Below, in pieces: positions 34,168 through 42,603 of a stretch of 64,000 nucleotides of DNA. The position numbers and the translations under genes were made by a program. The stretch is from Patulibacter sp040675535. Its GTDB lineage: Bacteria; Actinomycetota; Thermoleophilia; Solirubrobacterales; Solirubrobacteraceae. The stretch spans positions 18,063 through 82,062 of the forward strand of contig NZ_JBFAPC010000003.1 in assembly GCF_040675535.1 (NCBI RefSeq), in the 5' to 3' direction. Each line of letters begins with the position of its first letter. The first letter of the stretch is position 1. Under the pieces are notes generated by a model that worked only from the letters and a program-made list of their open reading frames with translations, was not told the origin of the DNA and made no database searches.

Positions 34168-34800
34168 TCACGTGAAGATCGAGTCCCACGGCGCCCAGAA
34201 CCGCTCGGCCACCAGCGCAGCGATGAGCATGAGCCAGACGGTGATCACGATCCCGTGGTTGCGACGCGCCGCCCCTGCGATAGCGCCTAGGCGTGTCGGA
34301 CGCTCGGCCGCGTCACGCAGGTTGTGCAGCGTGACGTACCAGAAGGCCGGGATCGTGGCCGCCCACACGGCGATGCAGAACGGGCAGAGCGCGCCGACGC
34401 GGTAGAGCCCCTGCACGATGAGCCAGTGCACGAAGACCACGGCGAAGATCAGGCCGGCCTGCAGCACGAGCCAGAACGACCGCCCGGGCCGGCCGCCGGA
34501 GACGAGGAGCAGCCCGGCGGTGAGCAGCCCGCCGAAGCCGGCGAGGCCGAGGAACGGGTTGGGGAAGCCGAACGCGTCGGCCTGCGCGCTGTTCATCACC
34601 GCCCCGCAGTCGACGGCCCCGCCGAGCGAGCACGCGGGGACGTACAGCGGGTTCTCGAGCAGCCGGATCTTCTCGATCGCCAGCTCGCCCGAAGCGACCA
34701 GCCCGACGATCCCGGCGATCAGGAGCAGCAGGCCGAGCCGTCGACCGGCGGGGGACCCCGCCGTCCGCTCCTCGGCGAGCGCGGCTGCCGCGGTGCTCAC
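34168..34800 (-). CDS. VKOR-family disulfide-regenerating membrane protein
   Basis: 210-residue, four- to five-helix protein. It carries the VKOR pattern: loop cysteines in PACSLGGAVDCGAVMNS, the FGFPNPFLGL helix, and the active CPFC. It oxidises DsbA-like partners and passes electrons to quinone. Its GTG start overlaps the DsbA stop (GTGA), giving a coupled DsbA-VKOR pair, the usual actinobacterial oxidative-folding system. Confidence 0.93.
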   Translation of the reverse strand: MSTAAAALAEERTAGSPAGRRLGLLLLIAGIVGLVASGELAIEKIRLLENPLYVPACSLGGAVDCGAVMNSAQADAFGFPNPFLGLAGFGGLLTAGLLLVSGGRPGRSFWLVLQAGLIFAVVFVHWLIVQGLYRVGALCPFCIAVWAATIPAFWYVTLHNLRDAAERPTRLGAIAGAARRNHGIVITVWLMLIAALVAERFWAPWDSIFT

Positions 34801-35492
34801 GTGCCGCGGATGGCGGTGTCGATCGCCTCGCGCAGGTCGTCGATCGACTGCGCCTCGACGCGCTGCTCGCCGACGAAGAACGTCGGTGTGCTCTGGACGC
34901 CGAGTGCCGCGCCTGCCTCGAAGTCGCGCTCGACCCGCTGCAGGGTCTTGGGGTCCTCGACGGCGGCGTCGTAGCGCTTGAGATCGAGCCCGAGGTCGTC
35001 GGCGAACTCGCGGAACAGCCCGGCCTTGGAGTCGGACTGCTCGCCCCAGTCCTTCTGGGTCTCGTACATCCGCACGTACATCTCCTCCAGCTTGCCCTGC
35101 TTCGATGCGGCCTCGACCGCCACGGCGGCGTTGCGGGAGTTCTGGTGGCTGGGGATCGGGAAGTAGCGGATGTTGAAGGTCACCCGCCCGGCGTACTTCT
35201 TGCGCAGGTCCTCGATCGCCGGGAACGCGGCCCCGCAGGCCTCGCACTCGAAGTCGAGGAACTCGGTGAACGTCACGCCGGTGCTGCCGGCCTCCCCCAG
35301 CCGGCGCGGGTCGGGGGTGATGACGCGCGTCGGCGTGGATCCGCCGGCGGCGGCGGTCGTGGTCGGGGTCGTGGCAGCGGTCTGCTCGGCAGCCGACTCC
35401 TCGTCTCCCCCACCGCCGGCGATCGCGATCACCGCGATGACGACGACGAACAGGGCGACGAGCGCGGCGGAGATCCTCAGGTTGCGATTCAT
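34797..35492 (-). CDS. DsbA-like thiol-disulfide oxidoreductase, membrane-anchored
   Basis: 231 residues with an N-terminal anchor helix (about 5-26), a Thr/Ala linker, and a thioredoxin-fold DsbA domain. The active site is CEAC in LDFECEACGAAFP, and the cis-Pro loop is STPTFFV. It would introduce disulfides into exported proteins, recharged by the coupled VKOR. ATG 35492 follows an AAGGACCCC stretch. It is the first gene of a four-gene minus-strand block. Confidence 0.92.
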   Translation of the reverse strand: MNRNLRISAALVALFVVVIAVIAIAGGGGDEESAAEQTAATTPTTTAAAGGSTPTRVITPDPRRLGEAGSTGVTFTEFLDFECEACGAAFPAIEDLRKKYAGRVTFNIRYFPIPSHQNSRNAAVAVEAASKQGKLEEMYVRMYETQKDWGEQSDSKAGLFREFADDLGLDLKRYDAAVEDPKTLQRVERDFEAGAALGVQSTPTFFVGEQRVEAQSIDDLREAIDTAIRGT

Positions 35493-35613
35493 GGGGTCCT
35501 TCGTGGGGTTCGGGGGATGCTGCGATGTCTGGTCCGCCCTGCCGCGCCGACAGGACGGCCGGGGCGTGCCCCGGCGGCGGCGCTCGGTGTCGGCGGCTGC
35601 CGGCCGTGGCTTC

Positions 35614-35760
35614 TCATACGACTTCGTCGTCCTCGAGATCGAAGACGTCGTCGTCCTCGTCGGGGAGGTGGCGTCCTGCGATCCACAGTCCACCCATGAC
35701 GATGAGCAGCGGGGACAGGTACAGCACGGCATGAACGCCGCCGACGTGCGCGAGTGCCAT
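35614..35760 (-). CDS. Small membrane protein after SCO1, hypothetical
   Basis: 48 residues from ATG 35760 to TGA 35614, seven bases after the SCO1 stop. One helix (HAVLYLSPLLIVMGGLWIAG) is followed by a strongly acidic tail (DEDDDVFDLEDDE). The size, single helix and place next to SCO1 recall small oxidase-accessory proteins, but no family is certain. Codon third positions are GC-rich, as in neighbours. Confidence 0.6.
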   Translation of the reverse strand: MALAHVGGVHAVLYLSPLLIVMGGLWIAGRHLPDEDDDVFDLEDDEVV

Positions 35761-35767
35761 CACGGGA

Positions 35768-36412
35768 TCACCGGGCCGTGGTCAGTCGCCGCACGACGGC
35801 GACGTCGTGGGCCAGGCCGTCCGAGGTCAGCTTGTCCGCGGGCCACGCCACGCGCTGGCGCCCGCGAGCGTCGAGGACGAGGACGTATGCGGAGTGGTCG
35901 AACGCCCGTCCCTGGGGCTGGATGCCGTAGGCCTTCCAGATCGGGACCAGCTGCGCCCGCGTTCCGAGGAGGAAGTCGGCTCGGCCGCGGAGGTCCATCT
36001 TGTTGAGGAACTGCTGGGCCGCTTCGGGGGTGTCCCCGTCGGGGTCGACGCTGACGACGAGCGTCGGGACGTCGGCGCCGAGCGTGTCCAAGGCGCTGGC
36101 GACCTGGCGGGCCATCGCCGGGCACGTGTCTTCGCAGGACGTGAAGAGGAACGTGACGATCACCGGCCGGCCGCGGAACTGCTGCAGCGTGCGCACGCGG
36201 CCGTCCTGGTCGCGCAGGCGGAAGTCCGGTGAGCGCGGCGGGATGCGACCCCCGTCCCTCGCGGCACCGCGGTACGGGGAGCCGGGCGACAGGATGCCGT
36301 CCGCCGTCCGTTCGCCGTCGACGGACGCGGCCTGCGCGAACGTCAGGACCACGAGAGCGCCGAGCGCGACGACCGCGGAGACGAGCAGGGCGATGAGCGC
36401 TCGGGGATTCAT
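35768..36412 (-). CDS. SCO1/SenC copper chaperone
   Basis: 214-residue anchored thioredoxin-fold protein. N-terminal helix (about 5-27), copper ligands in TSCEDTCPA (CxxxC) and the His in FDHSAYVLVLD. SCO proteins deliver or reduce copper at the CuA site of cytochrome oxidase. ATG 36412 is 3 bp after the ccdA stop, so it belongs to a TlpA-CcdA-SCO1 operon. It links to the CtaG and CcmF genes elsewhere in the window through oxidase maturation. Confidence 0.92.
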   Translation of the reverse strand: MNPRALIALLVSAVVALGALVVLTFAQAASVDGERTADGILSPGSPYRGAARDGGRIPPRSPDFRLRDQDGRVRTLQQFRGRPVIVTFLFTSCEDTCPAMARQVASALDTLGADVPTLVVSVDPDGDTPEAAQQFLNKMDLRGRADFLLGTRAQLVPIWKAYGIQPQGRAFDHSAYVLVLDARGRQRVAWPADKLTSDGLAHDVAVVRRLTTAR

Positions 36413-36415
36413 GGC

Positions 36416-37162
36416 TCAGCGCTCGAAGACCCGAAGCACGCCGTCGAGGCGCAGCGCCGAGAGCACGTCGCGGGTCTCGGACGCGAGCATCGTCATCTGG
36501 TGATGGGCGACGAGCCATCCGATCGCGAGCAGCAGGACGCCGCCTACGACGGAGATCGCCGTGTAGTGATCGCGGACGACGCGCGCCATGCGCGTGACGC
36601 GCTGGAGGGCGAAGGCGGCGGCGAGGAACGGCACCGACAGCCCGATGCCGTACGCCATCAGGAGAAACGCCCCGCCCCCGACGCCGGACTGCGTGGCCGC
36701 CGCCGTGAGGATCGCGCCGAGGATCGGACCGGCGCACGGGGTCCATGCCACCGCGAACGCCATCCCGGCGAGGACCGGTCCGCCGGTGCCGGCCCGCTCG
36801 ATCAGGGTCGTCGGCCGGAACGTGCGCCCCAGGGTCGGGATCAGCGCGGTCACCAGATAGAGGGCGCCCATCGTCATCAACATGACGCCCGCGACGACGT
36901 CGAGCGTGTCCCGGCTGCCGCGCAGCGGAGCGCTGAGGCCGGTCGCCAGGAGACCCAGCAGGACGAAGACGAGCGTGAAGCTGAGGCAGAAGACCGCAGC
37001 CGGGCCGAGGATCGCTCCGACACGAGCCCGATCGGTGCGGACCGTCTGCCCACCGGTGAGGACCGACAGGTAGCCAGGGACGAGAGGAAGCACGCACGGG
37101 GAGGCGAACGAGAGCATCCCGGCGGCGAACGCCGCGAAGACCGTGGGGCTCGCTGCGGTCAT
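36416..37162 (-). CDS. ccdA: CcdA-type thiol-reductant transporter (copy 1)
   Basis: 248-residue, six-helix DsbD/CcdA protein. Its redox Cys residues are in SPCVLPLVPGYLS (helix 1) and WTPCAGPILGA (helix 4). It carries electrons from cytoplasmic thioredoxin to an outside thiol protein such as TlpA/CcmG. The start overlaps the TlpA stop by ATGA. A second TlpA-CcdA pair with the same order and overlap lies at 41276-42603. Confidence 0.93.
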   Translation of the reverse strand: MTAASPTVFAAFAAGMLSFASPCVLPLVPGYLSVLTGGQTVRTDRARVGAILGPAAVFCLSFTLVFVLLGLLATGLSAPLRGSRDTLDVVAGVMLMTMGALYLVTALIPTLGRTFRPTTLIERAGTGGPVLAGMAFAVAWTPCAGPILGAILTAAATQSGVGGGAFLLMAYGIGLSVPFLAAAFALQRVTRMARVVRDHYTAISVVGGVLLLAIGWLVAHHQMTMLASETRDVLSALRLDGVLRVFER

Positions 37163-37737
37163 CGGGCGATCGATCCCTCGAAGCCGACACGTCGCAGCGC
37201 GTTGCGGGTGAACTGCTCCGTGAGCTCGCCGCGGGCGATCGACCGGATCCGCCCTTCGCGATCGATGAAGATCGTCTCCGGCAGGGCCCGGACGCCGTAC
37301 TCCTGCGCGAAATCGGTGCCGGGGTCCACGTGCAGGGGGTACGAGAGGCCGAAGCGCCGAGCGAACGCCCTGCTCGACGTCGGGGTGTCGTTGTAGGTGA
37401 CCCCTAGGACGGTCCCGGCGTTCGCGCGGCGGAGCGCGACGTGCGTGCGCTCCAGCAGCGGCGCCTCGGACTCGCAGGGCCGACACCACGACGCCCAGAA
37501 GTTCAGGACGACGATCTGGCCACGCAGGTCACGAAGCCGCACGGGCTTCTCCGCCGACAACCCCCGAAGCACGCGCCCGTCATCGAGCGCGGGGACGATC
37601 TGGCCGTTCTCGATCTTCGCGTCCAGCGACTGCTGCCGGCCGTCCGGGCCCGACCGGAGCATCCCGACGACCAGCAGCGCGAGCAACGCCAGCGCCAGCG
37701 CCGCCAGGGCACCGGGTACGCCGAGCAAGCGCCTCAC
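37159..37737 (-). CDS. TlpA/ResA-like thioredoxin (copy 1)
   Basis: 192-residue membrane-anchored thioredoxin-like reductase. Anchor helix (about 5-27), active site WCRPC in NFWASWCRPCESEAPLL, and cis-Pro in ALPETIFID. It would reduce apocytochrome c or the CuA site outside the cell, fed by CcdA. GTG 37737 was chosen as it precedes the anchor. A TAGGAT -10 inside the palindrome at 37819-37833 faces it across a leader of about 75 bases. Confidence 0.9.
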   Translation of the reverse strand: MRRLLGVPGALAALALALLALLVVGMLRSGPDGRQQSLDAKIENGQIVPALDDGRVLRGLSAEKPVRLRDLRGQIVVLNFWASWCRPCESEAPLLERTHVALRRANAGTVLGVTYNDTPTSSRAFARRFGLSYPLHVDPGTDFAQEYGVRALPETIFIDREGRIRSIARGELTEQFTRNALRRVGFEGSIAR

Positions 37738-37818
37738 GCCGGCCGTCCCGTCGAAGGGCGGTGTACCGGACGCGCGGGCCTCGGAAGTGGCGTACCGGGC
37801 CGCAACACGACGCCGAAT

Positions 37819-37833
37819 CCTACAACGTGTCGG
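37819..37833. promoter_or_regulatory. TACA-type palindrome between TlpA and BlaI genes
   Basis: CCTACAACGTGTCGG, with one mismatch in the right arm. On the minus strand it contains a GTTGTAGGAT -10-like box for the TlpA-CcdA-SCO1 operon. On the plus side the BlaI gene follows 73 bp away. The location fits BlaI autoregulation plus control of the redox operon. Confidence 0.65.
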
Positions 37834-37905
37834 ACACGGAGGGTCGCACGCTGACGCGACCCACGCCCGTGGACTGGTCTGCATCGCGTGGGATACTCCC
37901 GGCCA

Positions 37906-38289
37906 ATGAGCGGTGAGATCCAGGGCGAGCTGCAGGAACAGATCATGGCGGCGCTCTGGCGCACCGGCCCCGGGACCGTGGAGCACGTCCGCGAAGGGCT
38001 CCCGACACGCCACCGCAGCGCGTACACCACGGTGCAGACCGTGCTGAACCGCCTCACCGAGCGCGGATTGGTCGGTCGGGTGCGGCGCGGGCGAACGATG
38101 GTCTACACCGCCGAGCTCAGCGAGGCCCAGTACCTGTCGCAGTCGCTGGAACGAGCCCTCGCGGGCGCCTCGCTCGAGGCGCGACAGGTGGCGTTGACGC
38201 AGCTGATCGGCGGCCTCGATCCGGACGAGCTCGAGCGCTTCGGCGATCAGGCGCGTCAGGTGCGCGAGCGACGCGGGTCGGGCGGATGA
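37906..38289 (+). CDS. BlaI/MecI/CopY-family repressor (copy 1)
   Basis: 127-residue winged-helix repressor. IQGELQEQIMAALWRTGPGT begins the domain, and RSAYTTVQTVLNRLTERGL is the recognition helix region typical of BlaI. There are no Cys residues, so it is not a copper-sensing CopY. In this family the repressor binds TACA/TGTA dyads and is cut by a BlaR1-like protease. Start ATG 37906 lies eight bases after a GATACT box (leaderless). It overlaps the M56 gene by ATGA. Near-copy at 55917. Confidence 0.92.
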   Translation: MSGEIQGELQEQIMAALWRTGPGTVEHVREGLPTRHRSAYTTVQTVLNRLTERGLVGRVRRGRTMVYTAELSEAQYLSQSLERALAGASLEARQVALTQLIGGLDPDELERFGDQARQVRERRGSGG

Positions 38290-39257
38290 TCGTCGCGATG
38301 GCCGCTCTGGCGGTCGGGCTGACCGCGCTTCCCCACGTTGCGGGGCTGCAGCGTCGCTCGGCGGCGACGGCGCTCGTGTTGTGGTCGGTGGCGCTCGGGG
38401 TCCGCGCTGCGGGGTGTCTGCTGCTGGCCGTCTGCCTGATGGTCGTGGTCCCGTCGACCGCCGCGTTCGCGGCGCTGACGGACTGGTGCGTCGAGGACGT
38501 CGTCCCGGCGCTGGCCGGGCACGTGGGGATGCTCGGCCACCAGGTCGGCGACGCCCTTTCGCTGGTGCCGTTCGTCGCGCTGAACGTGTCCGCGTTGTGG
38601 GTCGCGGTACGGATCGCGCGCGGGGCCCGCACGGTGCGGCAGTTGCTGTCGTGGTCGACGGTCGGCCCCGGCCCCCGCGGCACCGTCGTCCTGGGCGGCC
38701 CGCAGGTGATGCTCGGCGCAGCCGGGTTCCTGCGCCCGCGCGTCGTCGTGTCCGCCGGTGCGCTGACGGCCCTCGACGACGAGGAGCTCGCGGCCGCGAT
38801 CGCCCACGAGCAGGGGCATATCCGGCGCGGACATCGCTTCGTCGCGGCGTTCGCGGAGCTCTCCGGGGCGCTGGCGCGGCCGGTGCCGGGAACGCGGCGA
38901 TTGATCGCGGAGGTCCATAGACAGATCGAGCGGGACGCCGACGCATGGGCGCTGGGTCGACGCCACGACCGGATGGCCCTGGCCGGCGCGATCTGCAAGA
39001 GCGCGCTCTCTCGCACTCCCACCCCGGCACTGGCGCTCTTGTCGGGGTCCGGGGCTGCAGACCGCGTGGAGGAGCTCCTCCGTGGCCCGCTGGCCGAGAA
39101 GCGCGTCGGCGACCGGGTCCTGAGCACCGGAGCACTCGCGGCGGCGATCGTCTTGTTCTGCCTGACCGTCGCCTGGGTGGCGGTCGCCTCTGGCGGGACG
39201 CTGCCGCAAGAGGCCGTGACGACCCTGCGGCACGTGTGCCCCGGCTGCACGCGCTGA
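38286..39257 (+). CDS. BlaR1-like M56 membrane metalloprotease without sensor domain (copy 1)
   Basis: 323-residue protein with four or so helices and a cytoplasmic-side zincin motif HEQGH in AAAIAHEQGHIRRGHR. It matches the protease part of BlaR1/MecR1. It lacks the roughly 250-residue penicillin-binding sensor domain that follows in BlaR1, ending instead with a helix and a short CPGC-containing tail. The signal it senses is therefore unknown. It is coupled to BlaI, which it would cleave. Confidence 0.9.
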   Translation: MIVAMAALAVGLTALPHVAGLQRRSAATALVLWSVALGVRAAGCLLLAVCLMVVVPSTAAFAALTDWCVEDVVPALAGHVGMLGHQVGDALSLVPFVALNVSALWVAVRIARGARTVRQLLSWSTVGPGPRGTVVLGGPQVMLGAAGFLRPRVVVSAGALTALDDEELAAAIAHEQGHIRRGHRFVAAFAELSGALARPVPGTRRLIAEVHRQIERDADAWALGRRHDRMALAGAICKSALSRTPTPALALLSGSGAADRVEELLRGPLAEKRVGDRVLSTGALAAAIVLFCLTVAWVAVASGGTLPQEAVTTLRHVCPGCTR

Positions 39258-39274
39258 CCTGACGGGCCGAAGGT

Positions 39275-39289
39275 CCTACGCGGTGTAGG
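39275..39289 (+). promoter_or_regulatory. TACA-type palindrome over the NlpC-like gene promoter
   Basis: CCTACGCGGTGTAGG. The right arm overlaps a TAGGCT -10 box (39286-39291) that is eight bases from the ATG at 39300. A bound repressor here would block the promoter directly. Confidence 0.7.
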
Positions 39290-39299
39290 CTCGCCGCGC

Positions 39300-40103
39300 A
39301 TGTCGATGTCACGCCGACGCCAACGCTTGGCCCTCGCCTGCACCCTGCTCGTCGGGGCCGGTGCCGCAGCCGGGTTCTCCGGAATCGGTGACGACTCGCC
39401 CGCGGAGCCGGCGAAGGGCGAGACGCGCCCGTCGTCGACCGCCAGCCGTCCGGACGACGCCGAGGCGGCGGACGCATCGCCGCTTCCCGCGGGCGCACCG
39501 CGAGGCCCCGCCGCTCCGTCTCCGACACGAGCTGGCGCGCGCGGCGAGGCGCAGCTCGAAGCCGTTGCCGAGGACGAACAGGGTGTCTCCATCTCGCCGG
39601 GCGCACCGTCCGACGCCGAGGTCCGCGCCGAGCTGAAGGCGATGCAGGGCGTTCAGCGCGAAGCCCGGCGCGGCACCCTCGCCGGGCCCGCGGGGATCGT
39701 GAAGCTCGGGGCCGACGGCACCGCCCGCGTGCCGGCCGACGCCCCGAAGAAGGTCGCGGCGATCATCGCCAGCGCGAACGCGATCGCGAGGTTCCCGTAC
39801 GTCTACGGCGGCGGGCACGGCTCGTTCGTCGACACCGCGTACGACTGCTCCGGCTCCGTCAGCTACGCGCTCGCAGGCGCCAAGCTGATGACGGCGCCGC
39901 TGGCCTCGGGCGGGTTCGAAGAGTGGGGCGAGCCCGGCCCCGGCAAGTGGATCACGATCTACACCAACCCCGGGCACATGTTCATGACCGTCGGAGGTGT
40001 TCGCTACGACACCAGTGGACGCTCCGGCGTGCTCGGAAGCCGCTGGAACGCCACGCCGCGGAGCGTCGCGGGCTTCACCGTGCGGCACCCGAAGGGCTTG
40101 TAG
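39300..40103 (+). CDS. Secreted NlpC/P60-like wall peptidase
   Basis: 267 residues: signal peptide (about 1-28), a long Pro/Ala/Glu-rich linker, and a C-terminal papain-like domain. The catalytic Cys is in AYDCSGSVSYAL and the His in NPGHMFMTVGG, with PYVYGGGH before them, as in NlpC/P60 proteins. It would cut peptide stems in peptidoglycan. ATG 39300 is ten bases after a TACA palindrome (leaderless). Its 3' end overlaps a convergent gene by 29 bp. Confidence 0.85.
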   Translation: MSMSRRRQRLALACTLLVGAGAAAGFSGIGDDSPAEPAKGETRPSSTASRPDDAEAADASPLPAGAPRGPAAPSPTRAGARGEAQLEAVAEDEQGVSISPGAPSDAEVRAELKAMQGVQREARRGTLAGPAGIVKLGADGTARVPADAPKKVAAIIASANAIARFPYVYGGGHGSFVDTAYDCSGSVSYALAGAKLMTAPLASGGFEEWGEPGPGKWITIYTNPGHMFMTVGGVRYDTSGRSGVLGSRWNATPRSVAGFTVRHPKGL

Positions 40104-40389
40104 GGCGCCGCCTGGTGCCCTGCGGCGGTCCGGAACTGGTCGGCCCACCGGCAGGGTTCGGGGCCTGCGTCTGTTCCTGCAGCGTGCCGCCCGTGGGTGG
40201 TGTCGGTGCTGAGCTCGAACTGCTGACCAGGAGCCCAGAAGCGACGACGGCGGTGACGAGCAGGCCGCGGGTGGCCTGGCGCAGACGGCTTGGGGTCAGC
40301 CAAGCCCAGGCGCGGGCGGTGAGCCACAGACGAATCCCGCTGGTGCCGGCGACGACGGTCGCCGCTCCGGCCATGCATTGAGCGCACAT
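40075..40389 (-). CDS. Small Cys-containing membrane protein, hypothetical
   Basis: 104 residues starting MCAQCMAGAATVVAG, with a CxxC at the very N-terminus, a membrane helix (about 43-60) and a Pro/Thr-rich tail. I recall similar unnamed small actinobacterial proteins that begin with CMA-type motifs. It follows uppP by 20 bp on the same strand and may be the sixth gene of that operon. Its last 29 bp overlap the convergent NlpC-like gene. Confidence 0.6.
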   Translation of the reverse strand: MCAQCMAGAATVVAGTSGIRLWLTARAWAWLTPSRLRQATRGLLVTAVVASGLLVSSSSSAPTPPTGGTLQEQTQAPNPAGGPTSSGPPQGTRRRPTSPSGAAR

Positions 40390-40409
40390 ATCGACAGCTT
40401 TGGACTGGG

Positions 40410-41279
40410 CTAGAAGGTGGGTCCGGCGTGCGGATTCAGTGCGCCCGTGGCAACGAGCGCGATGACGACGATGCCGAGGGTGACGCGGTAGACGACGAAG
40501 GCACCAAAGGTCTTCGTGGCGATGTATCGCATGAGCCAGGTGATGACGGCGAGGCCGACGACGAAGGACACGAGGGTGGCCAGCGCCGTGGCGGCGATCG
40601 GTGGGGCCGCGCTGGTGCTGCCGATGTCCTTGAGCTCGAAGAGGCCGGAGGCCAGGACGGCCGGGACGGCGAGGAGGAACGCGTAGCGGGCGGCGACGTC
40701 GCGGCGGAAGCCGATGAGCAGACCGACGGTGATGGTTCCGCCTGAGCGCGAGACACCCGGGAGCAAGGCCAGAGCCTGCGCGAACCCGAGGGTGATGCCG
40801 CGACGTGTCGTGAGCTCGTCGAGGTTCTTGGTCTGCGCGGCGAATCGATCTGCGAGGCCGAGCAGGAGGCCGAAGAGGATGAGGTTCGCGGCGACGAGTC
40901 GAAGGTCACGGAACGTGCTTTCGATCTGGTGTTGGAGGAGCAGTCCGAGGATCGCGATCGGCAGCGTTCCGATGATCACGAGCCACCCGATCCGCGCATC
41001 GGCATCGGGGTGTGATCTGGGATGACGGATCCATCGGAGGACGGCGCCGACGATGCGGAGGATGTCGTGACGGAAGTAGACGAGGACCGCGAGTTCGGTG
41101 CCGATCTGCACGACGGCGGTGAACGCTGCTCCGGGATCGTCCCACCCGGCCAGGGCGGCGACGATCCGCAGATGGGCGCTGGAGGAGATTGGCAGGAACT
41201 CGGTGAGGCCCTGCACCACGCCCAACACGACGGCGTGCAACCAGGGAAGGTCGGTGGCCACGGCGAGGTCGGGGGTCAT
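40410..41279 (-). CDS. uppP: Undecaprenyl-diphosphate phosphatase UppP/BacA
   Basis: 289-residue, eight-helix enzyme that recycles undecaprenyl diphosphate to the carrier lipid for wall synthesis and gives bacitracin tolerance. Signature motifs are QGLTEFLPISSSAHL near the start and LLPGVSRSGGTITVG in the middle. ATG 41279 overlaps the ccdA stop by ATGA. Its place behind a metal and redox block is unusual, and it may be an accessory copy. Confidence 0.94.
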   Translation of the reverse strand: MTPDLAVATDLPWLHAVVLGVVQGLTEFLPISSSAHLRIVAALAGWDDPGAAFTAVVQIGTELAVLVYFRHDILRIVGAVLRWIRHPRSHPDADARIGWLVIIGTLPIAILGLLLQHQIESTFRDLRLVAANLILFGLLLGLADRFAAQTKNLDELTTRRGITLGFAQALALLPGVSRSGGTITVGLLIGFRRDVAARYAFLLAVPAVLASGLFELKDIGSTSAAPPIAATALATLVSFVVGLAVITWLMRYIATKTFGAFVVYRVTLGIVVIALVATGALNPHAGPTF

Positions 41280-42025
41280 CGTTCGAAGATCCGCAGGACG
41301 CCGTCGAGGTTGAGGGCGTCGAAGAGCTCGCGGGTCTCGGACGCCAGCCACGTCATGTTGTGGTTGAGGACGAGCCAGCCGATGCCGATCAGTGCGATCC
41401 CGCCGATCGCGGAGATCAAGGTGTAGTGGTCGCGCAGGATCCGTGCGGCGGAGGTGACTCGCTCGAGCGCGAGCGCGGCGGCGAGGAACGGGATCGCGAG
41501 CCCGGCGCTGTAGGCCAGGAGCAGGAACGCGCCGCCGCCGACCCCGGATTGGGTGGCCGCGGCGGTGAGGATCGCGCCGAGGATCGGCCCGGCGCAGGGG
41601 GTCCATGCGACCGCGAACGCCATCCCCGCGACGATCGGGCTGCCGTTGCCGGCGCCGCGCAGCAGCGTGGTGGAGCGGACCGTCCTGCCGAGTTGTGGGA
41701 TCAGTGGGGTGAGGATGTAGAAGGCACCCATCGTCATCAGCAGGACGCCGGAGACGACGTCAAGGGTGTCGCGGCTGTTTCGCAGCGGGGCGCTGAGTCC
41801 GCTGGCCAGCAGCCCGAGCAACACGAAGACGAGCGCAAAGCTCATGCAGAACAGCGCGGCGGGCCCGAGGATCTGGCCGATGCGCTGCTCGGCCTTCGGC
41901 CGGGTGCTCTCCCCGCCGGTGAGGACCGACAGGTAGCCGGGCACCAACGGCAACACACATGGGGAGACGAACGACAACGCCCCGGCGGCGAACGCCGCGA
42001 AGACCGTTGGGCTGACCGCGCTCAC
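41276..42025 (-). CDS. ccdA: CcdA-type thiol-reductant transporter (copy 2)
   Basis: 249-residue paralogue of the protein at 36416-37162 with the same redox motifs (SPCVLPLVPGYLS, WTPCAGPILGA) and a nearly identical C-terminus. Starts at GTG 42025, overlapping the TlpA stop (GTGA), and overlaps uppP at its end. It supplies reducing power for the coupled TlpA. Confidence 0.93.
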   Translation of the reverse strand: MSAVSPTVFAAFAAGALSFVSPCVLPLVPGYLSVLTGGESTRPKAEQRIGQILGPAALFCMSFALVFVLLGLLASGLSAPLRNSRDTLDVVSGVLLMTMGAFYILTPLIPQLGRTVRSTTLLRGAGNGSPIVAGMAFAVAWTPCAGPILGAILTAAATQSGVGGGAFLLLAYSAGLAIPFLAAALALERVTSAARILRDHYTLISAIGGIALIGIGWLVLNHNMTWLASETRELFDALNLDGVLRIFER

Positions 42026-42603
42026 CGGGCGGTCTTCCCTGCGCGGTAGCCGGCGCGCCTGAGCGACCGGTTCAGGAAGTCGGCGGTCAGTTCGCCGCGG
42101 GCGATCGCGCGGATCCGGCCCTCACGGTCGATGAAGAACGTCTCCGGCAACGCACGGACCCCGTACTGCTTCGCAAAGTCGGTGCCGGGGTCCAGCAGCG
42201 ACGGGTAGCTCAACCCGAACTTCGAGACGAACTCGCGGCTGCTGTCGGGCGTGTCGTTGTAGGTGACGCCCAAGACCGTCCCGGCACCCGTCCGTCGGAG
42301 TTGTCGGTGTGCGCGCTCCAGCAGCGGGGCTTCGGATTCGCACGGCCGGCACCACGACGCCCAGAAGTTCAGGACGACGATCTGGCCGCGGTAGTCCGCC
42401 AGCGACCGGGATGCACCGCCGGCGAGGGGCCGCATCGAGCGGTTCACGTCAGCGGCGGGCACGATCTGGCCCCGCTCGACCTTGGCGTCCAGCGACGCAC
42501 CAGTGCTGCTGCCGTCGGGACGCAGCAGCGCGTATCCGAGAATCAGGAGCAGCCCGACGGCCATCACCGACAACAGGATCGGAACAGCCGAACGACGACT
42601 CAC
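42022..42603 (-). CDS. TlpA/ResA-like thioredoxin (copy 2)
   Basis: 193-residue anchored thioredoxin-like protein close to copy 1: anchor helix (about 6-26), WCRPC in NFWASWCRPCESEAPLL, ALPETFFIDREGRIR. GTG start 42603 overlaps the methyltransferase stop (GTGA). With CcdA it makes a second thiol-reduction relay, here inside an operon begun by a CDF-like transporter. Confidence 0.9.
   Translation of the reverse strand: MSRRSAVPILLSVMAVGLLLILGYALLRPDGSSTGASLDAKVERGQIVPAADVNRSMRPLAGGASRSLADYRGQIVVLNFWASWCRPCESEAPLLERAHRQLRRTGAGTVLGVTYNDTPDSSREFVSKFGLSYPSLLDPGTDFAKQYGVRALPETFFIDREGRIRAIARGELTADFLNRSLRRAGYRAGKTAR

Noticed and set aside
37906..38289. CopY-type copper repressor identity for BlaI copy 1
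   Set aside because: It has no Cys residues, whereas CopY needs a CxC...CxC hook to sense copper.
37906..39257. Classical beta-lactam resistance switch
   Set aside because: No beta-lactamase or PBP2a gene is nearby and BlaR1 lacks its penicillin-binding domain.
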